Assembly: GCA_017940705.1 (NCBI GenBank)
Contig: JAGAYB010000061.1
Span: 1-8,704, forward strand
DNA length: 8,704 nucleotides
DNA from: Selenomonas sp.
GTDB taxonomy: Bacteria; Bacillota_C; Negativicutes; Selenomonadales; Selenomonadaceae
Reading direction: 5' to 3'
Shown here: in pieces, positions 1 to 6,276 of the stretch
How positions within the stretch are numbered: the stretch's first letter is position 1
Layout of the letters: every line of letters begins with the position of its first letter
Notes under the pieces: model-generated
Told to the model about the DNA's origin: nothing
The model's database searches: none
What the model saw: only the letters and a program-made list of their open reading frames with translations
Made by a program: the position numbers and the translations under genes

Positions 1-959
1 CGATTGCCGGGGCGGCGGCCGACAGTGCCGCTACGACGGGCTATCAGGCAGGAGCTGTCGGCGTGGCAGAGCTTTTGGCGGCGGTGCCGGAGATAAATGA
101 GGTGGCGGAGGTCAGCTGTGAGCAGCTGGCAGCCATCGACAGCAAGGACATCACTGCGGCGCAGCAGCTGAAACTGGTGCAGCGCGTCCGGGAACTGCTG
201 CTGTCTGCGGAGGTGGAGGGGATTGTCATTACCCACGGTACGGACACGCTGGAGGAAACGGCCTGTCTGCTGGCTTTGGTGCATTTTGCCGATAAGCCGG
301 TGGTCATTACGGGCGCCATGCGTCCGGCTACGGCGCTCAGCGCTGACGGACCCCTGAACCTTTTGGATGCCGTCCGGGTGGCGGCAAGCGAAAGCGCCCG
401 GGACAGGGGCGTGCTCGTGGTGCTGAATAATGAGATTCACAGTGCCAAGCTGGTGACCAAGCTCTCCACCACAGCAGTGGACACCTTTACTTCGCCTAAC
501 GGTGGTGCCCTTGGCGCCGTTAATGACGGTGAGGTGGTCTTTTATCACAGTCCGCAGTTGGCGCATCTGCCCCGGGCGCTGAGCGTCAGTGAAAAGCTGA
601 CAAGCCGGAGTGAACTTCCGTATGTGCCCATACTCTACGGGCATAGTGATGATGATGGCCGGCTGGTGAAAATGGCAACGTCTCAGGGCGCAAAGGGCAT
701 TGTCTATGCCGGCATGGGCAATGGCAGCGTACCAGAGCGCGCGGAGCGCGAACTGGCGGCCGCAGCCGGACAGGGCATACCTGTAATCCGTGCCAGCACC
801 TGTGCCGCAGGCATGGTGACGCGTGCCGAAGATTCTTATGAGCAGTCAGGCTTTATCGCCAGCGGTGTTTTAAATCCCAAAAAGGCGCGGCTGCTTTTGC
901 AGGTGGCGGCTGTGATGGAGCTGTCAGCGGCGGATTTAAAAAGTTGGCTGAAAATCTGA
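1..959 (+). CDS. ansB: Type II L-asparaginase (5' end outside window)
   Basis: Hydrolyses L-asparagine to aspartate and ammonia; type II enzymes are usually exported, but any signal peptide lies outside the window. The reading frame is open from base 3 and already reads IAGAAADSA..TTGYQAG, which matches the segment after TGGT in type II enzymes. Bases 1-2 (cg) fit the end of a Thr codon, so the edge cuts the first catalytic Thr. Visible active-site elements are the Tyr of TGY (42-44), THGTDT with Thr at 240-242 and Asp at 243-245, GAMRP followed by SADGPLN, and Lys in LVTK (459-461). The C-terminal GNGSVP, STCAAGMV and SGVLNPKKARLLLQ blocks are also typical. The frame is intact to TGA at 957-959, so the protein is probably functional. 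The GTG at 63 is internal and not a start. E. coli AnsB is the nearest relative I recall; AnsA lacks several of these blocks. Confidence 0.93.
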   Translation, partial: IAGAAADSAATTGYQAGAVGVAELLAAVPEINEVAEVSCEQLAAIDSKDITAAQQLKLVQRVRELLLSAEVEGIVITHGTDTLEETACLLALVHFADKPVVITGAMRPATALSADGPLNLLDAVRVAASESARDRGVLVVLNNEIHSAKLVTKLSTTAVDTFTSPNGGALGAVNDGEVVFYHSPQLAHLPRALSVSEKLTSRSELPYVPILYGHSDDDGRLVKMATSQGAKGIVYAGMGNGSVPERAERELAAAAGQGIPVIRASTCAAGMVTRAEDSYEQSGFIASGVLNPKKARLLLQVAAVMELSAADLKSWLKI

Positions 960-1027
960 GCAGAATAAAGGAAAATTTTTTCTTTATGGCGAATAGTACA
1001 AGCAAATAGCGTTGCTTTGTAAGTCGT

Positions 1028-1059
1028 AAATCCCTTGCGTATCCTCGTAAGGGATTTTT
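1028..1059 (+). terminator. Probable intrinsic terminator after the asparaginase gene
   Basis: AAATCCCTT (1028-1036) is perfectly complementary to AAGGGATTT (1049-1057). The stem extends inward by G-U, C-G and G-C pairs to a six-base loop TATCCT (1040-1045). The right arm runs into five T residues (1055-1059). The T-run is short and the stem base is AT-rich, so termination may be partial. The SD of the next gene begins only six bases later, so the hairpin could also act as a leader element of that gene if transcription reads through. A weak promoter-like pair, TTGTAA (1017-1022) and TATCCT (1040-1045) with a 17-base spacer, overlaps it; I do not list this pair as a promoter. Confidence 0.6.
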
Positions 1060-1064
1060 GCCAT

Positions 1065-1071
1065 AAGGAGG
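1065..1071 (+). promoter_or_regulatory. Shine-Dalgarno of the FIST kinase-like gene
   Basis: AAGGAGG lies seven bases before the ATG at 1079 and fixes that start codon. GAGGAT (1068-1073), which overlaps the SD, is the exact reverse complement of ATCCTC (1041-1046) in and next to the loop of the upstream hairpin. Confidence 0.85.
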
Positions 1072-1078
1072 ATGGGCG

Positions 1079-3388
1079 ATGATACAGTACAATTACACGT
1101 TAAACTGGAATGCCGATGACCCGGGGATTTGGGATAAGCTGGACAAGGCCCTGCGGTCACTTTCCATGCGGCCGGCCAGCAAACAGGCCAACGCGATTTT
1201 TATGCAGTTGTCCTTCCATAATATGGATATGGAGACGGCAGACAAAATCCGGGAAAAGATTCGTGAGTTCCTGCCCAGAGCCGTGGTCGTGGGCATGACG
1301 GAGACGCTTTTTTCACAGGTGCCCAGCTATGTGCGGATAAATTGTTCCTTCTTCCAAAGCGCCAGAGTGCGGCTGATGGAATATCCCGGCATGCCCGATG
1401 ATTTTGGCAGACTGGGTCTGGACATGGGGCAGAAGGTCGCGGCCATGCAGGATGTCAGGGCGGCTTTAGTCATCGGCGTCATGGCGCCCAAGCTGAGCCG
1501 CTTTATTGACAACTTTGTGGTCGGCAATGAAAATGTGGTGGTCTTCGGCGCCATTGCCGGAATGTATGAAGATGGCCTTGATGAAGGCGGCCTGAGTTCC
1601 AGCCTGTTTTCGCTGGACACCGGCAATAATATGGCCAAGCAGTTTATCGTCGGCAGCGGCTGTATGGAGCGCGGCATTGTGGTGGCCGTGTTCAGCGGCG
1701 AAAACCTGAGCATCCGGGCTGATTACACTTTGGGCTGGAAACCGCTGGGCAAGGAAATGATGATTACGGAAACCGTGGGGCAGACCGGTATCAGCACACT
1801 GGACAATATGCCGGCCGTGGATATCTACCGTCATTATCTGAAGGTCGTTCCCGATGAACATTTCCTGCAAAATATCGCCGAATTTCCGCTGGTCATAGAC
1901 AGGGACGGCTGTCCGATTGCCAGAGTACCGCCGGGCTTTGACGAAGAAGGCCGTATTTTCTTTACCGGCGATGTACGGGTCGGGGAACGGGTGCGCCTCT
2001 CCTATGCGGTGCTGGAAGACTTCCTCCATGAAACGGAACTGGCCAGTGAGAAGATGAGCCAGTTTGCGCCGGAGGCGCTGTTCCTCAACGTCTGCGGTAC
2101 CCGTGGCCTGTTCCTGCAGGACAAGGCCCAGATGGAAAATATCTACTATCAGCGCAGTGCCAATCAGCTCAATGCCTGCAGCGGTACAGGGGAAATTTAT
2201 TGCTATCAGGGACACGGCGGTATTCTAAACTGCGCTTTGGTGGCCGTGGGCTTCCGTGAGGGACGCAGCAAGTCGGCGCTGACGATTTTTGACGAGCCGG
2301 AAGAAACGACGGAGAACACGCCCGTGCGCCTGTCGGCCAGAGTAGCGGCTTTTCTGGAGGCAGTGACCAGAGAACTGGAGCACACCAACCGGGAATTGCG
2401 TGAGATGGCCGTGGAAACGGAAAAGTCCAGCATTGACAAGTACAAATTCCTGGCCAGCGTCAGACGGGATATCGCAGCCCCCTTGCAGAGAGTAATTGCA
2501 ATGGAGCGCCGGGTGCAGAAAGAAAGCACCGAGGCGCATATCCGCAACTATGCCAGAGAAGGGCGCAAGGCCGGGGAAAAGGTGTTCGGCGTCATTCAGC
2601 GTATCTTTGATTTTTTGGAGATGGAGGCAGGCAACTTTAAGCTCAACGAAGATGAGTACCGTCTTGACCATCTGCTGGAATCCCTGCGTCAGGACTTGTC
2701 CGAGGAGGCAGAGGCCAAGGGCATTGAGCTCAAACTGAATCCGCAGGGCGATATTCCCAGCGTCCTTTACGGCGACGAACTGCGGATGCGCCAGCTGCTG
2801 CTGAACCTGCTGGGCAATGGCTTGAAATATACAGAGCAGGGCAGCGTGGAATTGAGCATCACGGCGGAAAAGACCGGGGCGGCAGAAGCCAATCTGACGA
2901 TTTGCGTCAAGGATACGGGCGTAGGCATGACGGCGGAGCAGCTGGCGGAACTTAACGATATTCTGGAAATGAATGTGGATAAAAAGGTCAGCAGCCTTGA
3001 CGATACGGGGATTGGCATCAGCGTGACCCAGCGCCTGCTCAAACTTATGGGCAGCGGCCTTGCCATCAGGAGCAAACCGGGCGAAGGCGCGGAGGTGTCC
3101 TTTGTCCTGCGGCAGAGGGTTCTCAGCTGGATTCCCCTGCGGCAGAACGACAGCGCAGCGGCTGACGAAGCCGTGGAGGAAAAAGAAACCATCAGTCAGG
3201 AAGAGCTGTCCGAAACATGGGAGGCGCTGAAGGAAATTGCCGATGCCCGGGAAATGGAAAGCCTTGATTATATGCTGGAAACGTTGGAGGGCTATCAGCT
3301 GCCGGAACGGGAGGCAGGTCTGCTTCTGGAACTGCGCGCCGCAGCCAAGGAAGAGAACTGGACGCTCATTCAAAAACTGGTGCAGTAA
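1079..3388 (+). CDS. FIST-domain sensor with histidine-kinase-like core lacking the H-box histidine
   Basis: A 769-residue cytoplasmic protein with no membrane segment. Residues about 35-240 look like FIST_N (VVVFGAIAGMYEDG; DYTLGWKPLGKEMMITETVG) and about 247-395 like FIST_C (YRHYL..., ending SGTGEIYCYQGHGGILN). A predicted coiled coil (about 420-460) leads into a HisKA-like helix pair. Where sensor kinases have FLASxSHEIRTPL, this reads FLASVRRDIAAPL, so the phospho-acceptor His is Arg463 (codon 2465-2467). The HATPase domain (about 535-680) keeps the N box (NLLGNGLKYT, Asn580), G1 (DTGVGM, 612-617) and G2 (TGIGI, 643-647). A Glu-rich helical tail (about 700-769) follows. From memory, it resembles tails found after receiver domains in hybrid kinases, but no receiver domain is present. 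FIST is a sensory domain thought to bind small ligands, possibly amino acids, which fits the neighbouring asparaginase gene. Probably an ATP-binding signalling protein that does not autophosphorylate at the usual site; its output is unknown. Confidence 0.85.
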   Translation: MIQYNYTLNWNADDPGIWDKLDKALRSLSMRPASKQANAIFMQLSFHNMDMETADKIREKIREFLPRAVVVGMTETLFSQVPSYVRINCSFFQSARVRLMEYPGMPDDFGRLGLDMGQKVAAMQDVRAALVIGVMAPKLSRFIDNFVVGNENVVVFGAIAGMYEDGLDEGGLSSSLFSLDTGNNMAKQFIVGSGCMERGIVVAVFSGENLSIRADYTLGWKPLGKEMMITETVGQTGISTLDNMPAVDIYRHYLKVVPDEHFLQNIAEFPLVIDRDGCPIARVPPGFDEEGRIFFTGDVRVGERVRLSYAVLEDFLHETELASEKMSQFAPEALFLNVCGTRGLFLQDKAQMENIYYQRSANQLNACSGTGEIYCYQGHGGILNCALVAVGFREGRSKSALTIFDEPEETTENTPVRLSARVAAFLEAVTRELEHTNRELREMAVETEKSSIDKYKFLASVRRDIAAPLQRVIAMERRVQKESTEAHIRNYAREGRKAGEKVFGVIQRIFDFLEMEAGNFKLNEDEYRLDHLLESLRQDLSEEAEAKGIELKLNPQGDIPSVLYGDELRMRQLLLNLLGNGLKYTEQGSVELSITAEKTGAAEANLTICVKDTGVGMTAEQLAELNDILEMNVDKKVSSLDDTGIGISVTQRLLKLMGSGLAIRSKPGEGAEVSFVLRQRVLSWIPLRQNDSAAADEAVEEKETISQEELSETWEALKEIADAREMESLDYMLETLEGYQLPEREAGLLLELRAAAKEENWTLIQKLVQ

Positions 3389-3408
3389 AAAAATTAAATT
3401 TTATCTTT

Positions 3409-3440
3409 TTGACCTATTGACTTTTTGACTATTTGAGTTA
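3409..3440. repeat. Four tandem 8-bp TTGAC-type units over the hsp20 promoter
   Basis: Successive 8-base units read TTGACCTA, TTGACTTT, TTGACTAT and TTGAGTTA. The second unit supplies the -35 element and the last runs into the -10 element. On the other strand each unit reads GTCAA, similar to the half-site of the heat-shock repressor CtsR, whose known box has a 10-base period. The 8-base period here does not fit that box. Likely a repressor or activator site; the regulator is unknown. Confidence 0.55.
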
Positions 3441-3444
3441 TAAT
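3417..3444 (+). promoter_or_regulatory. Sigma-A-type promoter of hsp20
   Basis: TTGACT (3417-3422) and a consensus TATAAT (3439-3444) are separated by 16 bases in an AT-rich gap after the FIST gene. The transcript would start near 3451, giving a leader of roughly 110 bases before the ATG at 3560. No CIRCE element is seen. Confidence 0.78.
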
Positions 3445-3503
3445 AAAATTGTAATCAGGAAAGAGCAAAAGCAACTGGTTACAGAAATGTTACAAATAGT
3501 CAA
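3425..3503. repeat. 11-bp inverted repeat flanking the hsp20 -10 region
   Basis: TTGACTATTTG (3425-3435) is exactly complementary to CAAATAGTCAA (3493-3503), with 57 bases between the arms. The left arm is part of the tandem repeat at the promoter and the right arm lies in the leader. The promoter transcript would not contain the left arm, so a paired DNA-binding site is more likely than an RNA hairpin. Confidence 0.5.
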
Positions 3504-3511
3504 GAGAGGCA

Positions 3512-3556
3512 CAGCAAGCTCCCTTGGCCGGTATAGATTTTAGAAAGGGGTTGCTG
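3512..3556 (+). promoter_or_regulatory. SD-sequestering hairpin in the hsp20 leader (candidate RNA thermometer)
   Basis: CAGCAA (3512-3517) pairs with TTGCTG (3551-3556). After a two-base GC bulge (3518-3519), TCCCTT (3520-3525) pairs with AAGGGG (3545-3550) through one U-G and five Watson-Crick pairs. The loop is 19 bases (3526-3544). The whole SD core is buried and the ATG lies three bases beyond the stem. A bulged hairpin masking the SD of a small heat-shock gene is the layout of known RNA thermometers such as ROSE and fourU elements, but this sequence is not a clear member of either. The fold was found by eye, with no energy calculation. Confidence 0.5.
3544..3550 (+). promoter_or_regulatory. 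Shine-Dalgarno deciding the Hsp20 start
   Basis: AAAGGGG sits nine bases before the ATG at 3560. The in-frame upstream TTG at 3524 has no SD in front of it and lies in the proposed anti-SD arm, so the ATG is the better start. Confidence 0.8.
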
Positions 3557-3559
3557 ATT

Positions 3560-4021
3560 ATGTTTGGTTTGGTTCCGTTTGGCAGTCGTAAGGATTTGGC
3601 GGCAGGCAATGCGCCGCGCAGCATCTGGGACGTTTTCAATGAGCCGTTCTTCCATGATGATTTCTTCCCCACCATGTCGGATTTCAATACCGCTGGCGGT
3701 ATGCGCGTAGATGTCAAGGACAATGGCGACAGCTATGAGCTTACGGCAGACCTGCCGGGAATGAAGAAGGAAGATGTAAACCTGAGTTATCAGAACGGCT
3801 ATCTCACCATTGCTGCCCAGCAGCAGAGCGAGAGCGGCGATAAGGATGACAAGGGCAATTACATCCGCCGGGAACGCCGCATGGGTTCTGTGAGCCGTTC
3901 CTTCTACATTGATAACATTGATGAAAGCCGGATTGATGCAGAATTCAAGGATGGCGTGTTGACGGTGAAGATGCCGAAGGCTGCCGAAGTCCAGCATAAT
4001 ACCAATATTCAAATCCGTTGA
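3560..4021 (+). CDS. Hsp20/alpha-crystallin family small heat-shock protein
   Basis: A 153-residue ATP-independent holdase chaperone that keeps unfolding proteins soluble, normally as a cytoplasmic oligomer. Residues 1-46 are an aromatic-rich N-terminal arm (IWDVFNEPFFHDDFF). The alpha-crystallin domain spans about 47-140: MRVDVKDNGDSYELTADLPGM, then EDVNLSYQNGYLTI, then YIRRERRMGSVSRSFYI, and the hallmark GVLTVKMPK (GVLTV 132-136). The extreme C-terminus carries an IQI motif (150-152), the I-x-I tail that docks neighbouring subunits. Length and motifs are complete. It stands as a single gene with its own promoter and a structured leader, and ends before a strong hairpin terminator. Control probably works through the promoter repeats and possibly translation, as inferred from those sites. 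Confidence in the family is very high; the particular client proteins are unknown. Confidence 0.96.
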   Translation: MFGLVPFGSRKDLAAGNAPRSIWDVFNEPFFHDDFFPTMSDFNTAGGMRVDVKDNGDSYELTADLPGMKKEDVNLSYQNGYLTIAAQQQSESGDKDDKGNYIRRERRMGSVSRSFYIDNIDESRIDAEFKDGVLTVKMPKAAEVQHNTNIQIR

Positions 4022-4046
4022 GGCGTGGTTTCCTTGACAGGACGAT

Positions 4047-4102
4047 AAAACGGGGCTGCTGCATGAGTGATTTTTCGCTCATGCAGCAGCCCCGTCTTTT
4101 TT
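4047..4102. terminator. Bidirectional terminator between convergent genes
   Basis: Arms at 4050-4070 and 4075-4095 pair over 21 positions with one G-U wobble and a TTTT loop (4071-4074); the outer part is GC-rich (ACGGGGC...GCCCCGT). On the plus strand six T residues follow (4097-4102), ending hsp20. On the minus strand the stem runs into TTTT (4050-4047), ending the phosphatase operon. The plus direction has the better T-run. Confidence 0.92.
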
Positions 4103-4107
4103 GACAT

Positions 4108-6276
4108 TTAGGCCTTATCGCCGTAATAGGACAAGGTCAGCATGGTGATATCATCGGACTGGGCAGCTGTGCCCACATGGTCTGCCAAAGATTTTTGTAC
4201 GGCAGCCAAAAGCTCCTGCAAATTCAGCTTTTCTGTGCCGTCCGTATTCAGGGTATTGAGCAGGCGTTCTTCGCCATACAGCTCCTCGGCTTCGTTCAGG
4301 GCTTCGGTGACACCGTCGGTATAGAGGAACAGCTTATCTCCCGGCTCCAACATCATATCCTGACCGGCGAAGGGCAGCTCGTCCATCCCACCCAGAACGA
4401 AATTGCGTTTCACATCCATATAGGAAAATTTATTTTCCTTTGCCCGATAGACCAGCGGCGGATTATGTCCGGCGTTGACATAGGTGAAATGACCTGTCTT
4501 GGTATTCAGCAGCCCCACAAACGCTGTGACAAACATCATGGCATCGTTATTCTGGCAGAGCTGGTCATTGGTGCAGGACACCAGCGGTGCCAAATCGTTG
4601 CTGCCGCCCAGGGTGAGGGCGAAGTTTTTGAGGATGGTCTTGGCAATCACCATAAAGAGCGCCGCCGGAACGCCTTTGCCGGATACATCGGCAATTGTAA
4701 TCATGACGTGATTTTCATCCAGCATATAAAAATCGTAAAAATCGCCGCCGACTTCTTTGGCCGGGTGCATGCTGGCGTAAATATCAAATTCCTTTTTCTC
4801 CGGGAAGGGAGGGAAGATACGCGGCAGCATACTTTCCTGAATGTTGGTCGCCACGCTCAGCTCCGTGGAAATGCGTTCTTTTTCTGCCGTCACCTGTGCC
4901 AGATCTTTCATCTGGCTTTGCAGTTCATCGGTCATGGCATTGAAGCAGACTGCCAGATGCTCAATTTCGTTGCCGGTGTTGATGGAGAGTTTCTTATCCA
5001 GATTGCCGCTGGCGATTTCCCGTACACCATCGGCCAGCTCGTGAATGGGGCTGACGAAACGCTCGGCCACCCGGTTGCTGATAAAGGGCACGGCCAGCAG
5101 GAATAATCCTGCCAGAACCAGTACAGACAACAGGGTATGCTGGATGGAACTGTTCAAAACAGCAATGAAATCAGCGGTGGTCTGTTCGATGACCTCGGCA
5201 TTGGCCTGAACAGGACGATCTACCTCGGCTGTTTGCATGACGATGCCGTAGCTGGCATTCATATCCTTTATCGGCGCGTAAGCCAGATAGCAGGGAATCC
5301 CATCAATCACAACCTCACTGATGCCTGTCTCCCCGGCGGTCATCTGCCGGGCTGTCTGGGCAAGCTGCTCATCGGCGGTATCAAGCAGGCTCTCTCCGTC
5401 CGGGCCTTTGGCCTGCAGAATGCCGCTGTCCGTGGCGGAGAAGATAATGTGCCCCTGCGCGTCAATCAGAAAGCCGTAGCCGGTTTCGCCCAAGCGTGTG
5501 CCCTCGATGACCTCGCTTACCTGTGTCAAAAACATACCTGCGCCCACAACGCCGGCAACTTCGCCGTTATTGCCATAGTAGGGGGCGGCACAGGTTATCG
5601 CTAAATTGCCGCTGTACAGGTCATTGTATACATGGGAAAAAATCACCTTTTTCTGCGTGGTGGCGTCAATGTACCAGGGACGTGTCCTAAAGTCAACATT
5701 GAATGACGCAGTTTCCCCGTCTTTAAATTTCTTGTCCGAACGGTCATCCACGATGATGCCAAAACCACTGCCGGAGATTACATAAGTGGCGGCTACGGCA
5801 GGCTGACTGTCGTTTACCTGATACAGCCAGTCCTGCAGATTCGCCGTAAGGCCGATTTCCGGCTGCAGGGCCTCGTGGGAAACAGAGGGGGCGTACTGCA
5901 GATGGGCTGAAAGCTGTCCGCCCCGTTCCCGGCGCGGCTCGTCTACATGACGCATGGCATAGTCCTGTGGGGCTTGTCTGATGTGTGTCATTTCCCGTGA
6001 CAGCATGGTTACATTCTGCCCCAGATTGGCAAATATCAACTCTATCTGCTTGCCGCGGTTAGCCAGCATGCGCTTGAGGTCGCCTTTTAAGTCTTCGCGC
6101 AGCACAGCACTGCTGTTGTCGGCGGCAGACTGGCCGATGCTCTGGCCTATCTGTACGGCATGGGAACGGATATTATTCATGCCGTAGAGAAAAATGCCGC
6201 CAACCAGCAGCAGTGTCCCCAGACAAAATAACAGCAGCAGAAGAAGAGTTTGTTTTTTTATGCCCATATTACCCAT
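4108..6276 (-). CDS. Membrane-bound dCache-HAMP-SpoIIE/RsbU-type PP2C phosphatase
   Basis: A 722-residue receptor phosphatase that likely dephosphorylates a phospho-Ser/Thr protein, classically a STAS antagonist. Membrane segments at about 10-32 and 381-403 flank an extracellular double-Cache sensor (about 35-375) with FRTRPWY (196-202), VYND (216-219) and GVVGAG (242-247). A HAMP linker follows (about 403-457; SPIHEL, NEIEHLAVCFNAM), then a helical connector (IQESMLP) and the phosphatase domain (about 490-716). Metal-binding motifs are intact: GGDFYD (Asp512), ADVSGKG (Asp530), YTDGVTEA (Asp654) and SDDITML (Asp708-Asp709). The start at 6276 is supported by AGGGGA eight bases upstream, and it overlaps the end of the acetyltransferase gene by 8 bases, indicating translational coupling. 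It is the last gene of the minus-strand operon and ends at a strong hairpin. The ligand and target are unknown; the probable target would bind the ATPase-like domain on the operon's MATE protein. Confidence 0.93.
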   Translation of the reverse strand: MGNMGIKKQTLLLLLLFCLGTLLLVGGIFLYGMNNIRSHAVQIGQSIGQSAADNSSAVLREDLKGDLKRMLANRGKQIELIFANLGQNVTMLSREMTHIRQAPQDYAMRHVDEPRRERGGQLSAHLQYAPSVSHEALQPEIGLTANLQDWLYQVNDSQPAVAATYVISGSGFGIIVDDRSDKKFKDGETASFNVDFRTRPWYIDATTQKKVIFSHVYNDLYSGNLAITCAAPYYGNNGEVAGVVGAGMFLTQVSEVIEGTRLGETGYGFLIDAQGHIIFSATDSGILQAKGPDGESLLDTADEQLAQTARQMTAGETGISEVVIDGIPCYLAYAPIKDMNASYGIVMQTAEVDRPVQANAEVIEQTTADFIAVLNSSIQHTLLSVLVLAGLFLLAVPFISNRVAERFVSPIHELADGVREIASGNLDKKLSINTGNEIEHLAVCFNAMTDELQSQMKDLAQVTAEKERISTELSVATNIQESMLPRIFPPFPEKKEFDIYASMHPAKEVGGDFYDFYMLDENHVMITIADVSGKGVPAALFMVIAKTILKNFALTLGGSNDLAPLVSCTNDQLCQNNDAMMFVTAFVGLLNTKTGHFTYVNAGHNPPLVYRAKENKFSYMDVKRNFVLGGMDELPFAGQDMMLEPGDKLFLYTDGVTEALNEAEELYGEERLLNTLNTDGTEKLNLQELLAAVQKSLADHVGTAAQSDDITMLTLSYYGDKA

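Noticed and set aside
63..65. GTG as the start of the asparaginase.
   Set aside because: The frame is open upstream to the edge and encodes conserved asparaginase residues, including the TGY tyrosine, before this codon.
965..987. ATAAAG...CTTTAT inverted repeat as a terminator of the asparaginase gene.
   Set aside because: The stem is only six AT-rich pairs with no T-run after it; the hairpin at 1028-1059 is a better candidate.
1466..2215. A 249-codon open frame on the minus strand.
   Set aside because: Antisense shadow of the FIST domains with no recognisable motif and a strongly supported gene on the other strand.
2225..3373. A 382-codon open frame on the minus strand.
   Set aside because: It lies wholly inside the FIST gene, opposite strand, and its translation shows no family motifs; the plus-strand frame has clear domains and an SD.
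3524..3526. TTG as the Hsp20 start, adding 12 residues.
   Set aside because: There is no SD before it, and the ATG at 3560 has AAAGGGG at proper spacing and begins a normal Hsp20 N-terminus.
4034..4039. TTGACA as a -35 promoter element.
   Set aside because: No -10 element follows at 16-18 bases, and the downstream sequence is the terminator stem.
4177..5106. A 309-codon open frame on the plus strand.
   Set aside because: Antisense to the HAMP and PP2C domains of the phosphatase, whose catalytic motifs are all intact; no motif in the shadow frame.
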